Program-made: the position numbers and the translations under genes | Assembly (NCBI RefSeq): GCF_000204055.1 | Contig: NW_006768797.1 | Coordinates: 567,380-631,379 of the forward strand | DNA: 64,000 nt | Reading direction: 5' to 3' | Source of the DNA: Melampsora larici-populina 98AG31 | Taxonomy: Eukaryota; Basidiomycota; Pucciniomycetes; Pucciniales; Melampsoraceae | The notes under the pieces: generated by a model | Databases searched by the model: none | Told to the model about the DNA's origin: nothing | Seen by the model: only the letters and a program-made list of their open reading frames with translations | Shown: piece by piece, positions 1 through 11,991 of the stretch | How the letters are laid out: each line of letters opens with the position of its first letter | How positions within the stretch are numbered: position 1 is the first letter of the stretch

Positions 1-1750
1 GAGATGTCGTTGTATCGTGAGAGTCGGTCTCAGAGCTATTCGGGTAGGCGAAGTGAACGTTCTCGAATTCGAGTTGGCCCTGGAAATTCGTGGGAATTCG
101 CTTACGGAGTGGGCGAAAGGGAGGAAGAACCGGATTGTTCGTGTAAGAAAAGATACGCGAGCCTATAGATTTGACTGATCTGATTATCTGAGATCCGCGT
201 TCTTTTCCGATTCTCGATGAACTTTTGTTGACACTCATTTGGTAGCCATCGAGCGTGTGATGTTTTGTGGTGACCGAGGAAGGCATCGAGGGTCGAGGGC
301 TATTAGGATAGGTCGCAATTGAATGTGCACGCTTGAGGGATGTAGACACCGGCCGATTGAGCTCACGCAGGGGTATAAGGCTAGGACGCCGCTTGCGACC
401 ACCTCCAAACGGGCGAGGAGTCTCCAGAAGACTGAGAAGATCGAGTATAGCAGGTCTTGTACGCTCGAGTTGACCGAGCAAAGGAATGGCCATCTGCATA
501 TGTGAGCTAGCTATTAAGGATGACCAAAAGACTGTGTTGACGTCACCAGGTGTGACTTGTCCGGTGAGAATTAAATGTGAGCCAAACCCAAAGCCTTGTA
601 CAAACATCAGCAGTGCCAAAGAGTGAGTGGTGCCGAGCCGGAGGGCAAAAAGCAAAACAATATGATCGTAATTCTGGGAAAGTCGACGCGCAAGGCGATT
701 CAGGTTCAAAAGCTCAAGTGGTTGTGCATTGAAAGCCTTGACAAGAGTGATAGTTCGAAGTACCCGGGTCAACTCGCCTGACAGAGCGGCTTCGAGGGTA
801 TTTTGCAAAGCAACAAAGGGTGCAACCCGACTAGAAATGACAGCGGTGATGATAGCAATAAGAGGTATAGTTGAAAGGATGACCAGTGAGAGCTTGTAGG
901 ATTTTGTGAAGGCCAAGATTACATTGACCAGGAAAGTGACCGAATACTGCAGTACAAGGCCAACGCGAGAGGATAAGGCGCTACGAACTTCGTCGGTTTC
1001 TCTGTGAGCAGAAACAATTGAAAACGTCAGGAGGAATTAAACTGATGCTATGATTTGAGAGGAAACAAGGTGATCAAAAATATCTGACCTTGCAAATCTG
1101 GACATCACACCGGCAGCGGCCGATGAAGTGGCTGAGTCTGATTCTGCCGACTCATTGGGTGGAGGCGAATGGAGTAGGCGATGTTGCGAGGTGCGCATTC
1201 CATTGTCAAACCAGCTAAGAGGTCGTGATGAGAGGGAATTGTAGAGTGCGGTTTGAAGTTGCTCGCAGACGCGTGCAGCATAGATTGACCACAATGCGTG
1301 ATTGAGCAAGCTTAGTAAACAGCTTCCGACGCCGATGAGTAGTAGTCGAAGGGACACTGAACCAATGGAAGAACGGAGAGTGTGTTTTGCAGATGAAGAA
1401 TCAAGCTCGCCACTAGATAGCGTGTAAAGCGTAAAGGCCTCGAAAGCTTCTCCAAGTAGAATGGTCATATAGGATGGCAAGAGACCAGATATTATGGAGC
1501 TGATAACACCTGGTATCAGCAGGAGAAAATAATCAAACTTGGTGGTGAAAGATAGGATCAATCCGAGTGCCGGAAAACGACTGAGGGGCGGATCAAGGCG
1601 CTCTTCATCCTCGCCAATCGATGTTGAAGGAAAGGGGACGGGTTCTACGCTAGGCAAATTGGACTGAATGGGAGACGTAGGCGCGGAGACGAGTGTAGAG
1701 GAGGTGGAGGAGTCCAATGGAAAGTTGACTTGACCTCTATGTCGAGGCAT
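1..1750 (-). CDS. Ste6-like full-size ABC transporter, N-terminal part (cut by window edge)
   Basis: The start ATG is at 1750. Exon 1 is 1089-1750, an 87-nt GT-AG intron is 1002-1088, and exon 2 runs open from 1001 to the left edge. Exon 1 encodes a Ser/Pro-rich cytosolic N-terminus and the first membrane segments (an LLLIPGVISSIISGLLPSY stretch). Across the splice the reading becomes RFA-RETDEVRSALSSRVG, the typical ABCB (MDR/Ste6) transmembrane-domain helix. The frame then continues through further membrane helices (ILAFTKSYKLSLVILSTIPL) into FENVHFAYP, the first strand of nucleotide-binding domain 1. Walker A should lie just outside the window. Fungal members of this family include the a-factor lipopeptide pheromone exporter. 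Similarity of layout suggests that role, but a general MDR-type exporter is possible. Exon 2 has no ATG, so simple ORF calling misses it. Confidence 0.8.
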
Positions 1751-2677
1751 AACTGATGGATCGATCGACTTGACAAAAAAAGGATTCCAAGTGGATGGAC
1801 GAATATATTTATATCAACACAACGAGAAGGAACAAGAACAAGACCAAGATATATGGGTGATTGTTATTGACCAGAAGATACGATATCCATCTAGTTTGAG
1901 TATTAGTTAGATGATGATCAAGGTAAATAATTAGAAAAAGTCGAGTGATTGGACATCCATCAGACTCAGAGGTTCAAAGTATCGGAAGCCATCCTCCTCA
2001 GTTTCAAAGGGCAAACAAGACTTCTATGTAATTTATCTAAACCCGGTGATCAATGGCAAAACAGTTTCGAAAAGGAAATCGAGCTGAATGTCGACAAAGG
2101 AATAAAGCGGGAGTCGATATGCGATATCATGAACTGACTAATGGGGAAGAACAAAAGATAAATCCGGGTGTGTAACAGTCAAAGGTTGAACTTTCTTCAT
2201 TGAATCCTATGTATCATCCTTCCTTCGATGATGCTTCAAGATTTGGGTACATTTGGATTTTATAGAAGCGAAAGGCCATTCAGATTGAGTTCCCTGCTTG
2301 GATATATCGCAAAAGTATGATGATAAGATGAATTCAATTGTCCATAGATTGAGTTGATGGTAGCTTTAATGAGAACGCGGATGTATCGCTTTATTGAGAA
2401 CGAGGATATCATGGTGATGAACCTCTATGTATCTTTGATCGATGTCTAAGTCATCGAAGACTATGATGTGTCTTATCTCGAGACTTGGAGTGAATGATGT
2501 AGTCGTTTGAGAGTACGGTTCATGAACCAATGGTCAATCGCCCATCGAACCCACTGACAGTACAGTGCCATCATTTGTTTGATAACTTGTGTATACAAAT
2601 ATGCCTTCAAACTCCGATCCCATTAACAATCCTAGTGTCGGTCTAAGATTGAGGAACTCCTTATAAAGGTGACGATA
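1751..2677. other. intergenic, presumed 5' flank of the ABC transporter gene
   Basis: AT-rich DNA upstream of the minus-strand ABC transporter start. Short ORFs here show no recognisable protein signal. No convincing promoter motif was identified. Confidence 0.4.
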
Positions 2678-2766
2678 CAGTCATTTAAGAAGAGCTTGCC
2701 CCAAATTCCCCGCCAATTCGCTTGAGTTTTGCGGGCAATTTGGGGCAAGCTTTTCTTAAATGACTG
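2678..2766. mobile_element. 89-bp palindromic MITE, Tc1/mariner-type ends
   Basis: A near-perfect foldback. The left arm begins CAGTCATTTAAGAAGAG and the right arm ends CTTTTCTTAAATGACTG, with arms of about 36 nt and a short loop near 2715-2730. It is bounded by TA on both sides (2676-2677 and 2767-2768), the target duplication of Tc1/mariner elements, whose ends often begin CAGT. It has no coding capacity. The ORF spanning this palindrome is therefore not a gene. Confidence 0.7.
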
Positions 2767-2768
2767 TA

Positions 2769-4283
2769 CAACATTTGTATGTCCTTCGATCGAAATTTGA
2801 ACCAAGTCACAGCATAACCGATTCACGACTTCCTTGATACAAGTACCCTCTTTCCTATATACTCCCCCTGACGGCCTTCTTCCTCGACGCAGTAAAATGT
2901 TACTAGGCAGCGGTTCAAGACGCTTAACTTCTGCAGATTCACTGACATAACTTTGAAACATTGCATCCGCTACTCGCCCAATCCCTAATGTCCTCAATAT
3001 TCGACCGTGAGTAGATGAGTCTTGAAGACTCTTGAACGCTGGATGTTCCATTTTCCGATCTATGAGGTATTCGAGTTATTTTTCGTGACCTCGTCGCTTG
3101 CTTGATTACATCACAAGATCTGCTGTTACCAATAAATTTGTTGTACGCCTGTCCCAATAGCGTAAGTATAAAACCGGCGATATGTGGAATCTTCGACCCA
3201 CTTTATCCCCTGAGCCAATCCCTACCTCTCTCCTGATCCAACGAGCAAATTGATACCGATCTACTAGTGAAGACCTCGAGTGATCAGAAATCAACCCCAC
3301 GAATTGTCCGCAAAGAGTGAGATCAGATGTAATACATGATTGGATTTCGAAACCCTCAATGATACGAATCCATGAGTAAGTTGGAGAGAAATCGAGCTGG
3401 AACCCTTCTCAACCAATGAACATCACAGTCATTAGTCTTGAACTCGCGGCAAGGAAGACAACATCAATAGGACACGTGCTAAATGGCTGAGCTGAGAAAA
3501 ATAATCAAGGCATTTTCCACTTGAATGCAACAGAATCTACAAAATAGACACTGTTTTCACTTCCTAGGAAAAGATAGGGCTGAATTCCGGACTGATATGG
3601 GACTATTTCATGAAGTCTAATAATATCTGAGCCAGCTAATCATGAGAAAAATCATGTTTCCAGATGTGTCTCAAAAGCCTCTTTGAGTAATTCCTGACAT
3701 ATAGGATTCCAGGATCCTGAATGTCAAGCATTCTTGTTCATACACCTCATTTCTAGTTGATCTGAATTAATCAGATTTGAAGATCCAGCACCTTATGTCT
3801 GAATCCATTAGTCACGTTCATGAAACTACATCTTAAGCTTTGCCTTTCCAGCAATGTACTTGTCGTTCGACCTCTGAGAAACAACGCAACAAGACGAAGA
3901 CAAACTCAAAGAAGTCATAGATGAAGACAAAGAAAATAAGATTTTGGTCTATGTAGAAATTAGTAGCAGGAAATGATACCACATGGCTACGTGAGATTTG
4001 AATGTCGTCTCACCTCAAGCTTCAATCACCTTTCTTTTTAACTTAACAACTTGTTGGGCTTCAAGCTCTGCTCAAAACACTTGGTCGACCCGTCGAGCTT
4101 CCTGCGGCCTAGGTCAGCCCCGCTGCTCCAAGGCGGGACATACGATCTTGTTACACCCTCTGAACAGGCCTCGTGATATGTATCTTGACACCAAGGTTGA
4201 ACCGTATGACGGGTGTAACAGGGCAGCCAAGAACTTGACCATCATCGATTCATCCTCAATCAATCAATCAATCATCGCTAGTC
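2769..4283. other. intergenic
   Basis: No coding region with a recognisable motif was found on either strand. The right end is the 5' flank of the NDUFS4 gene. A short CAAT-rich run (about 4257-4275) lies just before its start codon. Confidence 0.4.
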
Positions 4284-5241
4284 ATGGCACTTCAAGCAGT
4301 TCTGCGCTTCACTCCTCGATTTGCTTCATCAGCGAGCCTGTCTGGTCCTTCAAAGACCATCGGTCGCATGTGTTATTCCGACAGCTCCAAAACACTCACA
4401 CCAGTAGATCGTACCACTGAGGTTGAACCTACTGCAGCGCGGCCTGAGGGTCTCAGCATTCCAGCTGGGATGACCAGTGGGGCGCCTGGTGAGCATTCAA
4501 AATAGAAGATCATACGAGAATGTAGATAAGAAACTTAAAACTCGATACTTCCGTTTCGATACGCAGAGGAGCTCTCTATCCGACCAGTTCGTATCTATCG
4601 GCCTTCTCCGACTACGATGCAATCTGCCAAAGCTACTTCACATACCTGGAGACTTGACTGGGATACAATGCAAGGAGCTGGACGTTGGGAGAATCCATTG
4701 ATGGGTTGGGCATCTTCGTTGAGTTTGAATTCATGATTGATAAGTTGTGATGTGGATATGGGACAGTCAGGCATAAGACTTTACTTGGAGTGGAATGATC
4801 TGACGAATTCATCCTTCTTGAACTTTGAATTTGGAAAACTGCAGAGCTGATTACATGCAAGGTACTCAATTGGATTTCGGATCATCGAATGAAGCGGTTG
4901 CTTTTTGCGAGAAGCAAGGTAATGTCGTCTTCATTAATGAATCTAGTAACCCAAATGAAGACTTGGGACAAGTCTGATATGATATCCTTTTTCTATCTCC
5001 GTTCCTCCTCTTGTTTCTTGAATCCATGCTACCAGGTTGGCCGTATTACGTTCAAGAGCCCAAGACTATCAAGTTCAAGGTCAAATCATGTAAGTGGCAT
5101 TCAATTAATCAGCTAGACAACCAGGGATCGACACTCATCGCAATGATATATATGATTATCCTCATCTCGTCGGAAACCACTGTAGATTCAGACAATTATC
5201 TATACTCCCCCGACACATTACGCCTCCTGAAGACCAAGTGA
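4284..5241 (+). CDS. NDUFS4: NADH:ubiquinone oxidoreductase 18/21-kDa subunit (NDUFS4), mitochondrial complex I
   Basis: Five exons fit in phase: 4284-4488, 4567-4717, 4845-4918, 5036-5089 and 5192-5241, giving 177 aa with stop TGA at 5239-5241. The N-terminus (MALQAVLRFTPRFASSAS) is Arg/Ser-rich without acids, as expected of a mitochondrial presequence. The mature part carries the family signature: SIRPVRIYRPSPTTMQSAK, then WRLDWDTMQGAGRWENPLMGW, then LDFGSSNEAVAFCEKQGWPYYV and a basic C-terminus ending LRLLKTK. NDUFS4 is an accessory subunit near the NADH-binding module, involved in complex I assembly and stability. The donor at 4718 is GTTGAG, weaker than the others, but phase and protein continuity support it. 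The gene stands alone, with TE-rich DNA on its right. Confidence 0.9.
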
Positions 5242-6308
5242 ACCGGCGGGCCATCAGCTTAATTTTCTACCATAGTCTTCCTGTAAAATCTTTGCAAAGT
5301 GCGGTACCAACTCTAGAACATCGCGATTTCCTTGATACAGCGAGGAGTCAACGAAGGTAGCCTTGGCCGTTCACATCTGTGACCAAAGCGGGAGTTAGGT
5401 CTATTCCCTGACTTGGCAATATGGAAGATATGGCAATCTTGTGCAAATTTGTGCGTTCACTCGAGTCACAGCCTGCATCAGGTTGCACTCACTAGACCTT
5501 GAGGATATTTTGGTATAACACAGGCTGGGCATGATTTGTGCCGGGTGTGATTTTTCTCACCCCATAAATGTCCAATCCATCATCTGTAATTGGATAGCTT
5601 CAAAGGCTTGCCCTGTAAGGTTTTAACCTGTTCCACCCAGATTGCTCGGAAACTTGTGGGGAAACTTGTGAGACAGATTCCATATCAGTCAGTGAGGTCT
5701 ATTCAAATGCAGCGTTGTTGGCTCCAACCTTCACACAGCTTCACAACATGATGAAAGCAAGAAGCTCTAGGAGCCTGAAGTGAGAAGTTGAGACCTAGAT
5801 TTGGTCACTCATATCTAGGTCTCCATATACAGCCATTCCAAGAGTGGTTGATTGTAAATTTGCAAAAAGTTCAGCAGCAAGCAGATAGAACAAATGTGAC
5901 TGCTTTTGCCAGTTTTCTCTACCATCAACTTAACTGCACCTGGTGAGCATGTTGGCCGTAGAGTGCCTATGTCAAATCTTACTAACTGTTGAGAAAAGGA
6001 TGTTCTTGCCACTGGCCATGAAGGTGAATGGCAATCATAAAGGATTTAGCAAGTGTATTGCAAAAGATCTCCAGATGAAGGGTCACAAGGGAGGATCATC
6101 ATCCTTCCATGTTGTTTGAGTGTGCAAAAAGAAAAACTCAACAAAACTGACGGTATGAATTTTGCATGGGAGAGAATTCTTGCAAAAATAAATCAACCAT
6201 TGTTGGAACTGCCGTAGATCATTCATGGTAAGGTCTGTGGTGAAACATTTGCAAGCTCTGAATGAAGCACAATCAACCTCAGGGATTCAAATATATTTCA
6301 CCTGACAT
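5242..6308. other. intergenic
   Basis: No recognisable gene. Short ORFs, such as one on the minus strand near 5815-6012, lack motifs. Confidence 0.4.
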
Positions 6309-6310
6309 TA

Positions 6311-6783
6311 GTGGGGTTGAAGTTAAAACAAATTGGACTTATAATGAATTTTAAGCAATGTTTGGGAGTCACAAATTATAGTTTTATTTATGAGCCATCC
6401 GAGCAGCTTTAGAGCTGCTCGGGTGACTTATAAATTATAAGTTGATGCTTATAATTTTAAGCAATACAACCTTTTTTTTCCACAAAGAAAAAAACGTCTT
6501 TTGGATTGTGTGTCAATGGCCTTTTTTTTAGTGCTCAACGGTTGATTTTTTTTCTTTTTCTCTCTTGTTGAATCCATAACAGCAGAGATAATGCACTTTG
6601 TGAGCCTCTTGTACCTTTGTTTCAGAAGGTTTCAGAGCCTGTTCTTTTTTTACTTTAGACCAACTTTACTTATATATAAGCACTTGTACACGCTGTCATT
6701 GTGTTTTTTAAGCACCAAGCAGACTTAAAAAGTGGCTTGAGTTGCCTATAATCTTAGCTCAAATTTTTTGACTTGAACCCCAC
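6311..6783. mobile_element. MITE, 473 bp, TA target duplication
   Basis: Imperfect terminal inverted repeats of about 37 nt. The left end begins GTGGGGTTGAAGTTAAAAC and the right end is TTGACTTGAACCCCAC. TA flanks both ends (6309-6310 and 6784-6785). The interior has a secondary hairpin around GAGCAGCTTTAGAGCTGCTC (6398-6417) and T-rich runs, with no transposase. It is likely a non-autonomous derivative of a TA-targeting DNA transposon. Confidence 0.6.
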
Positions 6784-6908
6784 TAATTGCTTAGTTGAGT
6801 TTGACATGCAGCCATGATGTTTGGCATCTTGTACACATTTGTAGGGTCACCCACTCACAATGCATTGGCTCATGTGGTTCAAGTTGTGAATCTGAGCCCC
6901 AAAACAGC

Positions 6909-7077
6909 TATTAGGACCTTGAGAGATGAGATCAAGAGTCTATGCTAAAAAGGGCGTCCTTGAGTTATAATGAGATTGCAACGTAGAGATGTAAAATCTC
7001 TGACTCTGTGAGACTCGAGTATAGAGTGAACTCAGTAGTAGCATACAAGCATATATGATCATAATAGGATCATAACA
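6909..7077 (-). repeat. 3' LTR of the 6.7-kb chromovirus
   Basis: A 169-bp copy matching 13429-13597 by eye along its whole length. It is followed outward by the target duplication ACAGC (6904-6908). Confidence 0.9.
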
Positions 7078-7091
7078 CCACTCCCCCTTTA
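7078..7091 (-). promoter_or_regulatory. polypurine tract for plus-strand DNA priming
   Basis: On the element's coding strand the purine run AAAGGGGGAGTGG directly abuts the 3' LTR, the standard place for the tract that primes second-strand synthesis. Confidence 0.7.
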
Positions 7092-7170
7092 TGTCCCAAC
7101 CCCCTCTTGCTGGGTCTGACATCTTCCCTGGACTGGCATTAAAAAACCCCTTAGGGAAAAAGCCTCGTCC

Positions 7171-10100
7171 TCACTTTACTCTCCGTGTCCTCTTGTGTTT
7201 CAATTCTCTTGATGGGTATTTGCTGTTAAATTCCTCAATCAGTTCTTGCGCATTCTTCAGTCCTGATTTGGGTTCCCATGTATCATGTTCCGGTGTGTAA
7301 CCTTTCCAATTAATTAAATATTCCACTTTCCTCCCTCTTCTCCTTTTGTCTAACACTTCTTGCACTTCGTATTCTTCCTCATTTTGAATTATTACCGGTG
7401 GTTGTGGTGATTGTAGTTGATTTTCAATTTGACTTTTGTTGGCTTTCCTCAATAGGCAAACATGAAACACTGGATGAATCTTCTTCATTGACTCAGGCAG
7501 TTTCAATCTATAGGCGTTAGTAGACACTTGGCTTTCTATAGGGAAAGGTCCTATCCATCGGTGAGAAAATTTGGCTGTTGGGCGTGTTGTTGATATGTGC
7601 TTACTGTTCAGCCATACTTTTTCGTTTACTTTCCACTTCGGTGTTGAATTCACCTTTTTGTCGAACTGAAGTTTCATTGTTTCTTGTGCTTCCTCCATTG
7701 CGCATTTCAACTCCTCCTGGACTTCTTTGATTTGCTCGAACCTTTCTTCCACAGTGGGTAAGCACTGCTCAACTGACGCTGTACCTGCGAAGTTTGCATC
7801 AAATCCGTAGTTAGCTCAAAACGGTGACATTCCTATAGAGACATGAAAGTTGTTATTATAAGAAAATTCGGCTGTTGGAAGCAACGCCACCCAGTTGTCC
7901 TGCATATAATTCACAAAATGTCGAATGTATTGCTCCACAGCTTTGTTCGTTATTTCAGATTGTCCGTCAGTCTGAGGGTGATACGCGGTTGATGCTTGTG
8001 TCTTAATTCCTAGTTTCTTATTGATCTGTTTCGTGATTGTTGAAATGAACACACTTCCCCTATCTGACGTGACAGTCTGGGGAGTGCCATGGAGTTTCCA
8101 CACGTTCCGGATCATTAATGTTGCCAACTCGTCCGACGTCATAGATTTCTTGCAACTGATGAAATGTGCCATTTTTGTCAGCCTATCTACTACAGTTAAG
8201 ATGGAGTCACTTCCCTCTGATTCTGGCAGGTCCGTTATTAAATCATAACAAATATCTGTCCACGGTCCTCGAGGGATTGGCAGCGGTTGCAAGGTTCCTA
8301 ACGGTTTGGTAGTTCTTGATTTCACTCGTTGGAAAGATTGACATCCATCAACGTACTTATTGACATATGCCTTCATTGACGGCCAGTGGAAGGTCCGTTT
8401 TGTTAAGATATATCATTTATTTCAATCACGACAAACACATACCTCACTAAAACCATACAGTCACCGATACAATATGATCACCTATACAAATCCACCAATA
8501 CAAAAACTCAAACCTAATTACAAATTTAGCTGTATCATCATTGTATCACTCAACTTAGTTCATACTGATCGCCACTCCGCGCGCGCCTCTTTTTCCTCAT
8601 CAGTCCACTGAGGAAAATTAGGCGTGTGAGTTCTTTTCTCTAACATTATATTCAACTCAATCATATCAACCTTATTCATCAATTGCTCTTATTTCTATTA
8701 CCTCCTTTTGTATAGATTGAATCTTGTCCCTTTCACCTTTAATAGGTGTGTAGTATTGTTGTCCTTGGTGTTCAGAACCAGAAGGACTTAGCCCGTTTAC
8801 TGGCTTTTACCAGGTCTGTTGTTTAAGTTATGATTAATGATAATATCAGTCCACTGAGGAAAATTAGGCGTATTGAATCTTGTCCCTTTCACCTTTAATA
8901 GGTGTGTAGTATTGTTGTCCTTGGTGTTCAGAACCAGAAGGACTTAGCCCGTTTACTGGCTTTTACCAGGTGTGTAGTATTGTTGTCCTTGGTGTTCAGA
9001 ACCAGAAGGACTTAGCCCGTTTACTGGCTTTTACCAGGTGTCGAGTTCCTTGGAAGGTCCGTTTGACCAGGGCTAGAGTTCGGGATCTTCCTGGATGACC
9101 TACAATCAGGCTATCGTGTCTTGATTTCAGAATTTGAAATTTTACGTTAGTATTGTTAGGTACCACGATTCTTTCACGAAAGTAGAGTAGGCCATTTGTC
9201 ATCGAATACTCATTCAGGTGTTTCGAGTTGGGCATGTCTTTGTAGAGTTGTATGATTTCATTCACTCTTGGGTCTTCTCCTGATACTCTTTTTACTTCTT
9301 CTATAATTTCGGTGTCGCTCCATACTGATGACTCAACTTCCTCATTCTCCTCTAAATTCATGATTTCAATTAGCTCATTTCCCGTGTGAGTGATAGCAGT
9401 TTCATTCTCTTGTATGAACCACGACTCGAGTGCGTCAAACTCATCAATGAATGCGTCAGTTGGCAAGTTGTGTGGCTTCAGCATTTGCCCGAAATTCAGT
9501 TTCTCGTCTTTGTTTGGCGCTAAGTCGGGTCGTCGTGACAATGCGTCCGGCTTTGTAGATTGCTTTCCTGGGCGGAACCTAATTTTGAAGTCGAAGCTTC
9601 CAAGTACTTCTGCCCATCTTGCCTGGCGTCGTGTTAACTCTTTCGTGGTCATCAGGGATTGTAAATTCTTGTGGTCCGTGTACACGATCACGTTCAACCG
9701 GTTAGGATTTCCTTCTAAATACTGTCGCCACTCCTTGAAGGCACTTACGACCGCTAATAGCTCTTTGTCAAAAATCTCATAATTTCGTTCTGCCTGAATG
9801 AGAGATCTCGATAAATACGCCACTGGATGAAGCTCTTCGTTGTCTTCTGACACCTGCGAGAGGACTGCTCCTAGCGCAAAGTCAGAGCAGTCGCATTCCA
9901 GTATGAATGGTCGATACGGGTTGGCTATTTTCAGTACCGGAGCAGAGGTAAATGCAATTTTGAGTTTGTCAAAAGCTTCCTGTCTAGGTTCAGTCCATTC
10001 AAATTTGATTTCTTTTTGTGAGAGTTCATGTAATGGTTTTGCTATTTTAGAGAAATGTGATATAAACCTGCGATAGAAGTTTGCAAAACCGAGAAAGATT

Positions 10101-11991
10101 TGTACTTCATTGACATTCCGCGGTACCGGCCAGTTCTTTACTGCTTCAACCTTGGTGGCATCCATCTTAATTTGATTCTTTGATATGATTAAACCGAGGT
10201 AAGAGACTTCTTTTTTGGAAAACTTGCATTTTTCAGGTTTAAGCCATACATTTTGCTCCTTTAAGATATTTAAAATTTCCTTGACTTTCGCCTCAGGATC
10301 CTCTCCCGGTTTCGTGTAAATCAAGATATCATCTTGATACGCCGCCACATCCCTGCCTATATGAGCTTTGAGGATATCCTGAATGAAGAACTGGAAAAAT
10401 CCCGGGGCGCCAGTTGGACCAAATGGCATTGTTAAAGGTTCAAATTGTCCAGCTTTGCAGATAAAGGCCAGCTTAGCCTCGTCGCCTTCTCGCACCCGTA
10501 AGTTGTTATATCCATTCCTCATGTCTAAACTGGTGAACTGATCTGCATCTAATAAACTGTCAATCAGCTCCATGGTAAGTGGCAACGGGTACTTATTTTT
10601 GACTGTTAAAGCATTCAATCGTCGGTAATCAAAACAGGGCCTCAAGTTGCCATCTTTCTTTCCTGTGAATAATACCGGGGCCGCCCAAGGTGATGTGGTT
10701 CTGCAGATTGTCCCATTCGCCAGTCCTTTGTTTAACATCTCATGAAGTACTTCATCTTCCTTCGGTGAGAGAGGTATAACTCTTCCAGCCTGAGGAACCA
10801 CGTTTGGAAGGAGATCAACTCTAAAATCATATTGACGGTGTGGTGGTAAGACATTTGTGTTGCTCTTTTCAAACATTCCCAAGTACTCGTGGTAGCATTC
10901 CGGTACTAGCTCCTTTGCCGTCTTCTCCGGTAAGCTCTTCGCGTTCTCAGCTGCTAGTTTAGCAGAGACATTCCACGATGTTTTCGCAGCTGCAATACTC
11001 AGTTGAGGAGCCTTGATTACGTCGAATTCCTTCGCGTATAACCGTTTAGGAGTCGGGAGTGATCTTCGTACATTTAATCCAAGAGACTGTGACTTTAAAT
11101 TCAGAAGAGAGGAGCGCTTGCCAGTTGCTTCTTTAATACATGATGAAAGGGAATTATCAAACTCACATTGCGGGGGCATTGATGAGCTTAAAAACTCTAC
11201 CCCCTCTTCAAGTTTCCTAGCGTACCCCTTAGGTATCCCTTGGTCCATGGAGGTTGTTTTTGGAACTGAAGATGCTGCAATGTGATCAACGTCTTTTGGG
11301 ATTTGGCCTGGGTTCGTTGGTGCCTTGTGATCTATGAATTCTAGAAGGGGAGAAAGCTTGCCAGCTGCTTCAGGTAAAGGAGGACTTGGGGATCTAGCAA
11401 ACTCACATTGCGGGGGTGTTAATGAGTTTGTTAACTCCACCCCCTCGTTACAGTTCCTAGCTTGCCTCTCAGGCTCCATAGGGTAGACATTCGAGGATTT
11501 TTTCGGAACTGACGACACTGTTTCAACAGTTGCAATAGCGTGAGTGATGTCTTCTAATTTGCTGTCTTCCCAGTTGATGATTTGATGATTTTTCTTGATC
11601 CACGGCATACCAAGTATTATATCGTACTTGTCGTGTAATTCGGTGACTATGAATGTTGTCAGGTGCTTTCCGTAATTAATGTAGTACTCTCCTACATCAT
11701 TTACTCTTGATTCTACACCGCTAAATCCCACTACACTTCTTGATTCTTGCAGTGGGGTCGTGAAAAGGTTAAATTCTCTTACAAGGCTTCTACTCACCGC
11801 TTCGTGAGTGGCACCACTATCAACTAGGGCTCGCACTTGTTTGGTTGTGGCAGTTTGTGGGTCGTGAAGGGACAATTTAGCAATGATTCTGGTATCTTTC
11901 ATTTCAAGGTTACTAATGTCTCCTAATTCTAAACCCACTTGTTCTTTGCTCGGGGGAGGCACAACAATCACTCCCGAGCGTCGCCATTTTT
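7171..11991 (-). pseudogene. pol: pol polyprotein (PR-RT-RNaseH-IN-chromodomain), interrupted by an insertion and one stop
   Basis: Read in the -1 frame relative to gag. Domains in order: aspartic protease with DSGATH (about residue 52 of the 9-12 kb ORF); reverse transcriptase with LRPCFDYRRLN, LPLTMELIDSLLDADQFTSL and catalytic YQDD; RNase H with YTDHKNLQSL; integrase zinc domain starting HDSLIVGHPGRSRTL; integrase core with VDRLTK, TSDRG and QTDGQSEITNK (the DDE residues); C-terminal chromodomain (YEVQEVLDKRRRGRKVEYLI and NWKGYTPEHDTWEP). A 650-bp insertion (8401-9050) with 14-bp target repeats splits the zinc domain after KRTF; without it the frame is continuous. A single in-frame TGA (7816-7818) follows GMSPF in the integrase; the downstream frame, 7171-7815, is otherwise open. 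Confidence 0.9.
8401..9050. mobile_element. 650-bp SINE-like insertion with internal 68-bp repeats
   Basis: Inserted into pol and flanked by a perfect 14-bp duplication TGGAAGGTCCGTTT (8387-8400 and 9051-9064), a length typical of target-primed retroposons. It has no ORF of its own. It carries three copies of a 68-bp unit (starting about 8746, 8900 and 8968, the last two in direct tandem) and a duplicated segment CAGTCCACTGAGGAAAATTA (8601 and 8849). On the minus strand each unit contains GGTTCTGAACACC, loosely like a pol III B box, about 35 nt after TGGTAAAAGCC; that reading is tentative. The mechanism is inferred from the duplication. Confidence 0.6.

Noticed and set aside
2632..3300. Overlapping minus-strand ORFs of 64-139 codons
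   Set aside because: The longest one reads through the 89-bp TA-flanked palindrome, and none has a recognisable motif.
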